Below are positions 1 through 8,580 of a stretch of 23,198 nucleotides of DNA, piece by piece. How positions within the stretch are numbered: the first letter of the stretch is position 1; each line of letters begins with the position of its first letter. Location: NCBI GenBank assembly GCA_021833085.1, contig JAKBGL010000005.1:1-23198 (forward strand). The letters are read 5' to 3'. The position numbers and the translations under genes were made by a program. A model generated the notes under the pieces. That model was given only the letters and a program-made list of their open reading frames with translations. It had not been told where the DNA came from and ran no database searches. This stretch comes from Actinomycetes bacterium (lineage in GTDB: Bacteria; Actinomycetota; Acidimicrobiia; Acidimicrobiales; Acidimicrobiaceae).

Positions 1-1180
1 CCGAAAACGGGGGGACACCTGCAATCGAAAGCCACCCAACGATAAACGTAACAGACGTGACTGGCATAAATCGTCGGAGCGCACCCATCTTTTTAAGGTT
101 TTGCTCATCGTTCATACCATGGATAACGGATCCAGCTCCAAGAAACAGCAATGCTTTATAAAACGCATGTGTTACCATCAAAAAGATTGCAGCTACATAG
201 GCTCCCGTACCAATTCCTAGAAACATAAATCCAAGCTGTGACACGGTAGAGTAAGCGAGTACCTTCTTTATATCGCTTTGGGACGTCGCAGCCGTGGCTC
301 CAAGAAGAGCCGTAGCAACCCCTACGATAGCGATCACCATCGAAGTGGTATGTGAGACAGCTAGAAATGGGTTAAGGCGAGCCATAAGGAACACCCCCGC
401 CGTTACCATAGTCGCCGCATGGATAAGAGCTGAGACCGGAGTTGGTCCTTCCATCGCATCAACGAGCCAGACAAACAGAGGTATTTGAGCCGACTTACCA
501 ATAGCAGCTACAAAGAACAGCAAAGATACCCAAGTCGCAACCTCCTGTGGAGTACCAGCAGCCCCCGGAAGAATATGGCTATAACTCAAGGATCCAAGGT
601 ATTTGTATACCATAAACGACCCAAGCAAAAAGCCAGCATCGCCGATACGGTTCACAATAAAAGCTTTCTTCCCTGCGCTTGCGGCACTTGGTCTTTCAAA
701 CCAAAACGCTATAAGAAAGTAGGAGCAGGTACCGACACCCTCCCACCCCAAAAACGTGAGAGGAAGAGATCCGCCCACTACGAGTACCAGCATTGAAAAT
801 ACAAATAGATTCAGGTAGACGAAGAATTGATGGAACCTCTCGTCGTGAGCCATATAGCCAATCGAGTAGATGTGTATCAAAAACGCGACACCGGTCACAA
901 ACAACACCATCGTCATCGTAAGAGGATCTAGGTACAAAGAGATGTCCACGTGCAAAGACCCAGCACTAAACCAACTATAGAGACGCTCTACATACACCCT
1001 TTGGTCGGACGGACGTGCGATGAGGCCCCTGTAGACAAAGAGTGATCCCAAAAAAGCTAACCCGACAGACGCTGACCCAACGATGCCGGCTCCTGGTCGT
1101 CCGAGACGACGACCAAAAAATAGAAGTACCAGAAAACTCAGTAACGGTAGACCTACCACAAATGGTAGAAGACTCATCAT
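1..1180 (-). CDS. nuoL: NADH-quinone oxidoreductase subunit L (NuoL), 3' part cut off by window edge
   Basis: This is the large antiporter-like membrane subunit of respiratory complex I, contributing to proton pumping at the distal end of the membrane arm. The visible 393 residues are highly hydrophobic. They carry NuoL/Mrp-type motifs: GWEGVGTCSYFLIAFW, NRIGDAGF, GKSAQIPLFVWLVDAMEGPT followed by VSALIHAATMVTAGVF, then HAFYKALLFLGAGSVIHG, and WLSIAGVPPFSG at the left edge. A full NuoL has a little over 600 residues, so the C-terminal part with the long lateral helix is missing from the window. The start is one of two consecutive ATG codons (1180 or 1177). AGAGG lies 5 nt before the first. The nuoK stop is 1 nt upstream, so translation is probably coupled. 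The protein is recognised with high confidence from motifs; only its end is unseen. Confidence 0.96.
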   Translation of the reverse strand, partial: MMSLLPFVVGLPLLSFLVLLFFGRRLGRPGAGIVGSASVGLAFLGSLFVYRGLIARPSDQRVYVERLYSWFSAGSLHVDISLYLDPLTMTMVLFVTGVAFLIHIYSIGYMAHDERFHQFFVYLNLFVFSMLVLVVGGSLPLTFLGWEGVGTCSYFLIAFWFERPSAASAGKKAFIVNRIGDAGFLLGSFMVYKYLGSLSYSHILPGAAGTPQEVATWVSLLFFVAAIGKSAQIPLFVWLVDAMEGPTPVSALIHAATMVTAGVFLMARLNPFLAVSHTTSMVIAIVGVATALLGATAATSQSDIKKVLAYSTVSQLGFMFLGIGTGAYVAAIFLMVTHAFYKALLFLGAGSVIHGMNDEQNLKKMGALRRFMPVTSVTFIVGWLSIAGVPPFS

Positions 1181-1181
1181 A

Positions 1182-1487
1182 TCATCCTCTCAAAATATGA
1201 AGATCATCAGCTGTAACCTGACGTTTGCCTCTGAATATAGACACGATTAATCCAAGGCCAACGACTACCTCTGCAGCCGCTACCACAAGGACAAAAAACA
1301 CTCCCACTTGACCCGCTATATCGTTGAGCATTCTTGAGTACGTCACTAATGTTAAGTTCACTGCATTCAACATCAGTTCAAGGCACATAAACATGATTAA
1401 AATGTTGCGTCGCACTAAAATGCCAAACGCACCTATTCCAAAAAGCGCGGCCGCCAAGATTAGGTACCAACTCCCAGGCACACTCAC
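1182..1487 (-). CDS. nuoK: NADH-quinone oxidoreductase subunit K
   Basis: A small three-helix membrane subunit of complex I (101 residues, the usual length). Together with NuoJ and NuoA it links the quinone site to the proton channels. Two membrane glutamates known to be important in this family are visible: E37 in MCLELMLNAVNL and E73 in AAAEVVVGLGLIV. The start codon is GTG. It overlaps the nuoJ stop by 4 nt (GTGA), and an AGGAGG lies 10 nt upstream inside nuoJ, so translational coupling is likely. nuoL begins almost immediately after its stop. Confidence 0.97.
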   Translation of the reverse strand: MSVPGSWYLILAAALFGIGAFGILVRRNILIMFMCLELMLNAVNLTLVTYSRMLNDIAGQVGVFFVLVVAAAEVVVGLGLIVSIFRGKRQVTADDLHILRG

Positions 1488-2080
1488 CCTAGTTCAACCT
1501 CCTCTTTTGCATCTGACTCCATCTCTAAAGCTAACTCCTCCGAAGTAGAGGCTCTCGGAATCCGCGAAAGCACAACCGCCCCCAATACCGCTACAACTAA
1601 CAGCACTGAGGTAGCCTCAAACGGTAGGAGATACGTAGTAAATACAGCGCGAGCCAAGACCGCAATGTTAGAAACACCGTTAACTGCGGCCGTTACGGAG
1701 TGTGTACCGGTGGCCCAAACTCCCTTAGTGAGGATCGATAGTTCAATTAAGATAGCAATAACGAATAAAAGTCCAATCGGCAACTGCCACGTAACTGCAT
1801 TCTTTGGCATGATGGACTCTCTTTTGTCGACGCCGAGCAACATGATCACAAACAAAAATAAAACGACGATTGCTCCTGCGTAGACAATGACCTGAACAGC
1901 AGCTAAGAATTGAGCACCTTGTTCAACAAACAGAACTGCAATAGCAAACAAGGTCATCACGAGCATTAAGGCAGCATGCACCGGATGTCTTAGCGTGACC
2001 ACACCTACAGCCCCTACCAACGCTGCCAAAGCCGCGGCGATAAACGTCACGAGATCAGGCATTGTAACTACGGCTAACAC
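1484..2080 (-). CDS. nuoJ: NADH-quinone oxidoreductase subunit J
   Basis: A membrane subunit of complex I with about five predicted transmembrane helices (198 residues). The family hallmark, the glycine-containing helix 3 with its pi-bulge region, is seen as VQVIVYAGAIVVLFLFVIML (residues 62-81). The C-terminal tail is acidic and probably cytoplasmic. The chosen GTG start at 2080 has GGAGG 8 nt upstream. A possible alternative ATG lies six codons downstream with no better ribosome site. The gene follows the nuoI stop with no gap and overlaps nuoK by 4 nt. Confidence 0.96.
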   Translation of the reverse strand: MLAVVTMPDLVTFIAAALAALVGAVGVVTLRHPVHAALMLVMTLFAIAVLFVEQGAQFLAAVQVIVYAGAIVVLFLFVIMLLGVDKRESIMPKNAVTWQLPIGLLFVIAILIELSILTKGVWATGTHSVTAAVNGVSNIAVLARAVFTTYLLPFEATSVLLVVAVLGAVVLSRIPRASTSEELALEMESDAKEEVELG

Positions 2081-2764
2081 CTAGCGCACCTCCCCGCCGA
2101 ATCGCCTGAGTATCTTTGACGCCGCCACCTCGCGTAACGAAAAATGATTCCTTTCATCGGCCTTGACCTCACTACTTTGTCCAACCTCTGGTGGTCGAAT
2201 ACCGTACCCGAGTTCTCCAGACCAAGACACCACACCTTCGTATTCATGATCGCCCTGCGGAGCAGTTGCCCTCATCCAAGCTGACGTCAATTCATCCTCT
2301 CCCTCTCTCCAGTCCTCCCAGCTGAGATTCTGAGGCATACCGTCATCGTCGACCAAAAGTTCTTTCTTTGTGTAGATAGCGTCATCTCTGTTCGTAAATG
2401 AAAATTCAAACATCTTCGACTCAGTTATCGCCTCAGTAGGACACGCTTCTACACAAAGGTCGCAGTGAATACACCGTAGATAGTTGATCTCATACACAAA
2501 GCCATACCGTTCTCCAGGTGAAACGGGAGCGTCCATCGGATTGTCCTTGCCTCTTACGTATATACAACGCACTGGACATACTGCTGCGCATAACTCACAG
2601 CCAATACACTTTTCAGTACCGTCTTCATAGCGATTTAGAACATGTCGTCCATGAAAACGTGGTGGCTTTTCTCTCTTCTCCTCGGGATACTGCTTCGTTA
2701 TTCGAGGCTCAACTATCTGCTTAAATGTAAGGCGGAAACCCTTCAATCCGTCAAGTACGCCCAT
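2081..2764 (-). CDS. nuoI: NADH-quinone oxidoreductase subunit I (2x[4Fe-4S] ferredoxin-like)
   Basis: A peripheral complex I subunit that relays electrons through two 4Fe-4S clusters (N6a/N6b) toward NuoB. Two CxxCxxCxxxCP motifs are present: CIGCELCAAVCP (C53, C56, C59, C63) and CIHCDLCVEACP (C98, C101, C104, C108). I place the start at the ATG at 2764 (227 residues, MGVLDGLKGF...). It has a GGAGG 6 nt upstream and begins where family members begin. A TTG nine codons earlier is in frame but unsupported. The C-terminal ~80 residues after the clusters form a polar extension beyond the compact E. coli-type protein. The start lies 14 nt inside the nuoH 3' end. Confidence 0.96.
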   Translation of the reverse strand: MGVLDGLKGFRLTFKQIVEPRITKQYPEEKREKPPRFHGRHVLNRYEDGTEKCIGCELCAAVCPVRCIYVRGKDNPMDAPVSPGERYGFVYEINYLRCIHCDLCVEACPTEAITESKMFEFSFTNRDDAIYTKKELLVDDDGMPQNLSWEDWREGEDELTSAWMRATAPQGDHEYEGVVSWSGELGYGIRPPEVGQSSEVKADERNHFSLREVAASKILRRFGGEVR

Positions 2765-4049
2765 TTGAAACCTCCGTATCGCCCCGGGCAACTCCTTCTG
2801 GGGTTATTCTCGTTATCACACGCGTCCCGCCGCTGCCGCTAGCGTCACCAAATTTGGGTCTCCTCAGAGACGGTGTCTTTTCGGCAGGACTACTCAGTGA
2901 TGAAGCCGCACCCCAAGTCGTCTTACCAACCGAAAACGCTCTATAGAGGAGACCGGCGCCTAGCACTAGTGCAACCAGCATGCCGAATCCAGCAACTTTA
3001 GAAATTTGCATTCCCGCTATCACCAAGAGCCAACCTAATGACAGTGGTATTAGCACTTTCCAGCCAAGGTCCATCAGCTGGTCGTATCGCAGTCTGGGTA
3101 AAGCAGCCCGAAGCCACACATATATGAAAGCAAACACGCCGGTCTTGACCACAAACCAAATTATGGGCCATAGCCAATGTAAAAAGTTCGGATCCGGACC
3201 ATCAGGGCCCCCAAAAAACAAAGTCACAATCACAGCCGACATGGTAACTGTATTCATAAACTCAGCCAAGTAAAACAACGCGAAGCGTATTGAGGAGTAC
3301 TCGGTATTAAAACCGCCAACGAGCTCTTGCTCTGCTTCAACAAGGTCGAAAGGAGGTCTGTTCAACTCTGCAGTAATGGCGATCATAAAAATAACAAATG
3401 GTATGACTCCTAGTCGAAGAATGTTCCAGTGGGGAACAACTCCAAAGAAAGAACCTTGCTGAGATATAACCATATCCCGGGTTGATAGGGATCCAGTGAC
3501 TAGTACCACAGCAACGATAGAAAGGCCCATCGCTGCTTCGTAGGAAATCATTTGTGCGGATGCTCTCACGGAACCTAACAATGGATACTTCGACCCAGAG
3601 GACCAACCTGCAAGCATCACCCCATAGACCGAAATCGAAGACATGGCAAGAAGCAAGAGGATTCCCATTGGAGGATCGGCTACTTGAAGCTCTGTCCTGT
3701 ACCCAAAAACATCTATGTAGCCTCCAATCGGAACGATTGTAAAAGTAAGAAAGGCTGGCACAATAGCCAGATATGGCGCAAGTTTAAAGACAAAACGATC
3801 TGACTGATCAGGGACTAGGTCTTCTTTAAAGAAGAGTTTTATTCCGTCTGCTAACGACTGTAGCAACCCAAAGGGTCCAGCTCTATTCGGACCAATTCTA
3901 TTTTGCATATCCGAGATGACCTTACGCTCAAACCATACCATCAACATGACCGTCACCATCAAAACCGCGAAAGCTACTAAAACCTTGACGATCACTAAAA
4001 TGACGACTCCTAGATTCACTCCTCCAAGCAGCAGAGGATCGGCTCCCAT
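2751..4049 (-). CDS. nuoH: NADH-quinone oxidoreductase subunit H
   Basis: A membrane subunit that forms much of the quinone-binding chamber of complex I at the junction with NuoB/NuoD. Signatures are RIGPNRAGPFGLLQSLADG (51-69) and ELNRPPFDLVEAEQELVGGF (228-247), with about eight or nine transmembrane helices. At 432 residues it is about 100 longer than the E. coli protein. The extra sequence is a Ser/Pro/Arg-rich hydrophilic C-terminal tail from roughly residue 373. Long tails of this kind are common in actinobacterial NuoH. The start ATG overlaps the nuoG stop in a TAATG junction, which suggests termination-reinitiation. Confidence 0.97.
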   Translation of the reverse strand: MGADPLLLGGVNLGVVILVIVKVLVAFAVLMVTVMLMVWFERKVISDMQNRIGPNRAGPFGLLQSLADGIKLFFKEDLVPDQSDRFVFKLAPYLAIVPAFLTFTIVPIGGYIDVFGYRTELQVADPPMGILLLLAMSSISVYGVMLAGWSSGSKYPLLGSVRASAQMISYEAAMGLSIVAVVLVTGSLSTRDMVISQQGSFFGVVPHWNILRLGVIPFVIFMIAITAELNRPPFDLVEAEQELVGGFNTEYSSIRFALFYLAEFMNTVTMSAVIVTLFFGGPDGPDPNFLHWLWPIIWFVVKTGVFAFIYVWLRAALPRLRYDQLMDLGWKVLIPLSLGWLLVIAGMQISKVAGFGMLVALVLGAGLLYRAFSVGKTTWGAASSLSSPAEKTPSLRRPKFGDASGSGGTRVITRITPEGVARGDTEVSNGRT

Positions 4050-6664
4050 TACGCCTTCACCACCTTCACTAGATTCCCCTCTTCTAACTGGCTTATAGCT
4101 TCCAATCCAAATCCATCCACAAAGTCAACAACGACCATCCGATCTGGAACCGAGTCAGAGACCAAAGTTACCATTGGATCACTTTTCGCACCCTCACGAG
4201 CAAGAAAGGCCGATTCACCTTGTGCAATCCCTAAAAGTGAAGCTGTACGAGAAGATATTCTGATCCTTGGCTCAGGTGCAAAACCACAAAGCGTAGGTGA
4301 CTCCTCGGACATCTGAGACTTTGAGTAAAGTCTTCGCATAAGAGAGAACTGCAACAAACCCTCATCGTCTGAGGCAACCACACCTGTCGACGCTAAATCT
4401 ACCAGTAGTTCATCGATGAAATTTAATCCCTCGTTCTGTGCGCCAACACCTTGTTCTGCTTCGGACTCCGGTGCGAACTCTACGTTGCCGCTAGTCTCTG
4501 GCTCCTCCAAGGGAGCAGCTTGCCTTATGACGGAGGAGATCCCTGGGGTAGCAATAGGGTCTAATAGACGGCGGTTCGATATCTCTACCTTCATGGGCTT
4601 TATGGGCAACACAACGCCATCAACGTCTCTAGAAAGTAACCTCATATTAAATCCTCTATGAATCGGAGACAGGGCTACGATCTCACTCCAAATATCTTCC
4701 TCTTTCTCAAAGCCCAGGTCATGCCCTAATGAAGTTGCGATTGCCGATGCTATCTCCCATCCTTTTTGAGCCACACCTAGCGGAACTAACTTCTGACCAA
4801 CTGACCCGATACGTCCTTCGACATTGGTGAACGTTCCAACATACTCACCAAAGGCCGCAAGGGGCAAAACTACATCTGCCAATTCCGTGAGGTCACCGAA
4901 TATCGAGTCCACCGCAACGACAAGCGAACTTCTCTCAAGCGCCCGCTCAACTAACTGTCTATCTGGATATTCGGACAACGCGTCGGGACCCAACAAGAAA
5001 AGCACCTCTAGGTCCTGTTCTGAGGCCGCTACGAGAGCCTCGAGGCCATTCATTCCTTTCGACTTTGGGAGATTGGGCCAAGGTAAGTCAGACTTAGACA
5101 CATCGATACTTTGACCACCAGGCAGGAGTCCCGGAGACATTCCCAAACGTAGAGCTCCCATGGTATTTGCTTTAGCGAAGACAGGCAACACCTTTGCACC
5201 TGGGTACCTCTTGAGTAACTGAGCGACTGCTAGGCTACGGGCGCCTTGCGTCTTAAGGACGTTCGACTGTCCAACAACAAAGACTACGCCTTCCCCGGCA
5301 AGCCCAGAGGACGAAACATCTCCAAACGACTCGAAGTTGAAGTTACGGAGTTTAGCTTCCATCTCCGATCCACCTGTTAAGACAGTTTCCGCCGCAACAC
5401 CAGATAGCGATGTCAAATGATCGACGACTTCAACCATACGAATGCGCTTCGCTAAGGCCGCCTCTCGCAGCCGAAGGAACAAAACCGGTAACTCTTCTTC
5501 TATATCAGCGTCAACCAACACGACCACTTTGGAGTCCAGAACCTCATTGATGGTAGCTATGGGACTCTGCAGGACTAGTCGGGGATCGACACCATTACCT
5601 AGTTGTACATCGCAGGAGTCAACTCCTAGATAACCTTTGAAAAGTTTGACCCAAGCAAAAACATCCTCATTCGTAAGTGCTCCACCACCAAGAACAGCTA
5701 CTGAGCTTGGACCCGCTTTCTCAAGTGCGGCAGATAACGTCTTCGCAATCTTTGTAAGAGCTTCGAACCAACCTACCTCAACGAAGTTGTCACCTTTACG
5801 GAGATAAGGAGTCCTGACTCTGTTTAGAGAAGCCGTCGCTTCGAAACCAAACCTTCCTTTGTCACATAGCCAAGAGTGGTTGATGGCCTCGGAGTCGATC
5901 CCTAGGATCCTGGTCATCTCATTTTGAGAAGACTGCACAGTTATACGACATCCCAGCCCGCACCCAGCACAGGTCGATTCGCTCTGTTCAAGGTCCCACG
6001 GTCTAGCCTTAAATCGATAGGACTTTGACGTAAGCGCACCTACGGGACAGATCTGGATGATATTACCAGAAAAGTAAGTATCAAAACTACTCTCTGGTGC
6101 AGGAGCAACCTCTATATGAGCACCTCTACCAGCAAAGTCAATTAATGGCTTGCCTACGACTTCACTAGCGAAGCGGGTACAACGCCCGCATTGGATACAA
6201 CGCTCACGATCCAAAAGCACAATATCTGAGATCGGAATTGGTTTTGCCCAGTGCCGCTTCTCTTCAACATGTCGACTCTCTCCCGGACCGTGCGCCAAAG
6301 TTTGGTCTTGAAGTGGACACTCACCCCCTTTGTCACACACAGGGCAGTCAAGCGGGTGGTTCGCCAGGAGGTATTCCAACACTCCATCTTGCGCCTTCTT
6401 CACAGTTTGAGACTCAGTTACTACATCCATATCAGGCGCAATCTGCACAAAACAAGCAGGCTGCAGCGAGTAACCCCGAGGTCCTTTAACCTCGACCAAG
6501 CACATCCGACACATTCCTACAGCCTTCATGCGCGGGTGGTAACAGAACCTAGGAATGAACGTACCGGCCTCTTGGGCAGCTTTAATAATTGGATCACCTT
6601 TGTGACCGACAACAGTCTTTCCGTCTAGGACAAAGGCTACAGATGCGTCGCTTTCGTTAGTCAA
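4049..6664 (-). CDS. nuoG: NADH-quinone oxidoreductase subunit G (Fe-S / molybdopterin-fold)
   Basis: The largest hydrophilic subunit of complex I (871 residues), carrying several Fe-S clusters of the electron wire. Visible ligands are: [2Fe-2S] at C41, C52, C55, C71; an H103/C107/C110/C116 [4Fe-4S] site (HxxxCxxCxxxxxC); C156, C159, C162 with C206 for another [4Fe-4S]; and C232, C235, C239, C267. The last set matches the N7-type cluster retained in only some lineages. The remainder is a molybdopterin-oxidoreductase-like fold without visible cofactor motifs. Translation starts at TTG (6664), 8 nt after a GGAGG. No ATG precedes the first cluster, so the TTG start is needed. It overlaps the nuoF end by 8 nt. 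Confidence 0.97.
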   Translation of the reverse strand: MTNESDASVAFVLDGKTVVGHKGDPIIKAAQEAGTFIPRFCYHPRMKAVGMCRMCLVEVKGPRGYSLQPACFVQIAPDMDVVTESQTVKKAQDGVLEYLLANHPLDCPVCDKGGECPLQDQTLAHGPGESRHVEEKRHWAKPIPISDIVLLDRERCIQCGRCTRFASEVVGKPLIDFAGRGAHIEVAPAPESSFDTYFSGNIIQICPVGALTSKSYRFKARPWDLEQSESTCAGCGLGCRITVQSSQNEMTRILGIDSEAINHSWLCDKGRFGFEATASLNRVRTPYLRKGDNFVEVGWFEALTKIAKTLSAALEKAGPSSVAVLGGGALTNEDVFAWVKLFKGYLGVDSCDVQLGNGVDPRLVLQSPIATINEVLDSKVVVLVDADIEEELPVLFLRLREAALAKRIRMVEVVDHLTSLSGVAAETVLTGGSEMEAKLRNFNFESFGDVSSSGLAGEGVVFVVGQSNVLKTQGARSLAVAQLLKRYPGAKVLPVFAKANTMGALRLGMSPGLLPGGQSIDVSKSDLPWPNLPKSKGMNGLEALVAASEQDLEVLFLLGPDALSEYPDRQLVERALERSSLVVAVDSIFGDLTELADVVLPLAAFGEYVGTFTNVEGRIGSVGQKLVPLGVAQKGWEIASAIATSLGHDLGFEKEEDIWSEIVALSPIHRGFNMRLLSRDVDGVVLPIKPMKVEISNRRLLDPIATPGISSVIRQAAPLEEPETSGNVEFAPESEAEQGVGAQNEGLNFIDELLVDLASTGVVASDDEGLLQFSLMRRLYSKSQMSEESPTLCGFAPEPRIRISSRTASLLGIAQGESAFLAREGAKSDPMVTLVSDSVPDRMVVVDFVDGFGLEAISQLEEGNLVKVVKA

Positions 6665-7958
6665 ACGGACATCCTCCTTCTTTGATATGGGTCAAAAACT
6701 CATCTCGAAACATCCGAATTCCAACTGCAACCGACGACGGAATCGATGGACCAAGTACACATATTGTGGTCTGAGCTGGAGGCCAGCTAACTCCTGGGAC
6801 GATGTTGTCACACAAGTCCATAAGCAGATCTAGATCTTCCTCTCGACCGGATCCGGCTTCGATGCGCGCCATCACCTTCTCGATCCAGCTAGAACCTTCT
6901 CTACACGGGGTACATTGGCCGCAAGACTCTCTCATAAAAAAGCGTGATATTCGCCATGCCGCCCTTACCATACAAGTCGAGTCATCCATTGCAATAATAG
7001 ACCCCGAACCAAGCATTGAGCCTGCTTTCGCCACTTCATCTTGACCAAGAGGCAGATCTATCTGCTCAGGAGTAATCCAAGGAGCTGATACCCCTCCAGG
7101 AATGACTGCCTTTAGCGTTCTACCCTCTCTTAGGCCACCACCAAGTTCTTCGGAGAAGATCAGATCTCTAAAGGAAGTCTTTACCATCTCCAATTCGTAA
7201 AGTCCTGGATTCTTCACTTGGCCTGATAGTGCAAAAATTCTCGTACCTGTAGATCTACCCTCACCTAGAGACTTAAAGGCGCCTCCGCCATTTGCTACTA
7301 TCCATGGCAAGTTTGACACAGTTTCGACGTTATTGACGATTGTAGGCTCTCCATAAAGTCCAATAACGGCTGGGAAATAAGGGGGCTTGATTCTTGGGAA
7401 CCCTCGCTTGCCTTCGAGAGACTCTAAAAGTGCTGTTTCCTCCCCACAGATATAAGCTCCAGCCCCTGGATGTAATACAACATCCAAGGAAAATGTAGAT
7501 CCAAATATATTACGGCCAAGGGCTCCGATTTTATATGCACCATTTATCGCTTCTTGTACCCTTTCAAGACCAAGAGCAAACTCACCCCTAAGGAAGATAA
7601 ACGCTCGCGATGCTCCTATTGCATAAGCGGCAATTATGGTCCCTTCTACGAGTTGGTTAGGATCATTTTCTATGAGAAAATGATCTTTGAAGGTAGCAGG
7701 TTCACTCTCGTCTCCGTTGACAACGAGATACCGCCTCGTAGCGCTTTTTAGCATCGACCATTTACGTCCAGCTTCAAACCCTGCACCTCCTCGGCCAAGA
7801 ATGTTCGACTCCACAACTTGAGCAGTGACCTCCTCCGGATTCATACTCAGCGCTTTGCGCAGTCCTTCGTAACCGCCTGAACTCAAATAGACATCCAACT
7901 CGTAAGAGTTTTCTAATTCTCTTCTCGCAAGGACTATCTTTCCCACTTGTTTAGGCAT
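6657..7958 (-). CDS. nuoF: NADH-quinone oxidoreductase subunit F (NADH/FMN-binding)
   Basis: The NADH-oxidising flavoprotein subunit of complex I. With the ATG at 7958 as start it has 433 residues. The glycine-rich NADH loop GRGGAGF is at 55-61. FMN/NADH region motifs NGDESEPATFKDH (81-93) and GAGAYICGEETALLESLEGK (165-184) follow. The N3 [4Fe-4S] cluster ligands are C346, C349 and C352 in ESCGQCTPCREG, plus C400. The chosen start has AAAGGAG about 5 nt upstream and overlaps the nuoE stop by 8 nt. The frame extends upstream to 8030, but that part lies inside nuoE and has no family similarity. Confidence 0.97.
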   Translation of the reverse strand: MPKQVGKIVLARRELENSYELDVYLSSGGYEGLRKALSMNPEEVTAQVVESNILGRGGAGFEAGRKWSMLKSATRRYLVVNGDESEPATFKDHFLIENDPNQLVEGTIIAAYAIGASRAFIFLRGEFALGLERVQEAINGAYKIGALGRNIFGSTFSLDVVLHPGAGAYICGEETALLESLEGKRGFPRIKPPYFPAVIGLYGEPTIVNNVETVSNLPWIVANGGGAFKSLGEGRSTGTRIFALSGQVKNPGLYELEMVKTSFRDLIFSEELGGGLREGRTLKAVIPGGVSAPWITPEQIDLPLGQDEVAKAGSMLGSGSIIAMDDSTCMVRAAWRISRFFMRESCGQCTPCREGSSWIEKVMARIEAGSGREEDLDLLMDLCDNIVPGVSWPPAQTTICVLGPSIPSSVAVGIRMFRDEFLTHIKEGGCPFD

Positions 7959-8580
7959 TACCGCTCCTTTGAGCAGCGGCTCGCTCCGCCTTCGAAGCGT
8001 CGTCACGAACTCGAAGGTCGTCAATCTCATCCATAGGTATTAGTTCAGGGGCGTATCGTTTCACCCGCGAAAGTACGCCATGAATCGGTACTTCATTCGA
8101 CAGGTGTCCCGACACTAAATCTTCTTTCAACTTTGCGACTCCTTCCGCGTTCAGCGGACCAAAGTAACGATAATTCACGTGTAAGCACGGAGCCCGGTCG
8201 CATGTCGCTAAACACTCCACCTCTTCCACCGTAAAGAGGCCATCAGAACTAGTTTCTCCAACAGCGGCACCAAAAGTGCTTTCAGCTTCCTCAAGTAGTT
8301 CATAGCCCCCTTGAAGCATGCACGCGATATTCGTACAAACACCTACTACATACTTTCCTACCGGACGTAACTGAATCATGTCGTAAAAACTCGCCGTACC
8401 ATACACCTCAGCCGAAGTCGTTCCAGTCAGCTCTGCGATATGTTCGATCGCATCCTTAGCTAGATACCCATCCATCGACTGAGCGAGATGACACAGGGGA
8501 ATTGTCGCTGACTTACGCTCTGGGTATAGCTTTACAATCTCCAGCGCTTCGGCAAGTACCTGCTGTTCAAATCTGCTCAC
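7951..8580 (-). CDS. nuoE: NADH-quinone oxidoreductase subunit E (thioredoxin-like [2Fe-2S])
   Basis: The 24-kDa-type subunit of complex I (209 residues) that holds the N1a [2Fe-2S] cluster next to NuoF. The ligand pattern C82-x4-C87 and C123-x3-C127 is visible in CTNIACMLQG and VECLATCDRAPC. The N-terminal helical bundle includes VYGTASFYDMIQLRP. A charged tail of about 40 residues follows the fold. The start is GTG, overlapping the nuoD stop by 1 nt (TAGTG), with GGAGGT a short distance upstream inside nuoD. Confidence 0.96.
   Translation of the reverse strand: MSRFEQQVLAEALEIVKLYPERKSATIPLCHLAQSMDGYLAKDAIEHIAELTGTTSAEVYGTASFYDMIQLRPVGKYVVGVCTNIACMLQGGYELLEEAESTFGAAVGETSSDGLFTVEEVECLATCDRAPCLHVNYRYFGPLNAEGVAKLKEDLVSGHLSNEVPIHGVLSRVKRYAPELIPMDEIDDLRVRDDASKAERAAAQRSGNA

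Noticed and set aside
2762..2791. Longer NuoI from TTG 2791
   Set aside because: The ATG at 2764 has GGAGG at ideal spacing and matches the family N-terminus; the extra nine residues lie in the nuoH tail.
6251..6628. 125-residue plus-strand ORF opposite nuoG
   Set aside because: Antisense shadow of the conserved Fe-S region of nuoG; no family features or ribosome site. Other plus-strand ORFs opposite the nuo and hem genes (e.g. 9132-9503, 10575-10979, 10663-11085, 18492-18878, 20654-21040, 21294-21671) were dropped for the same reason.
7959..8030. Longer NuoF from 8030
   Set aside because: The extra 24 residues are an out-of-frame reading of the nuoE 3' end; the ATG at 7958 has a good ribosome site.
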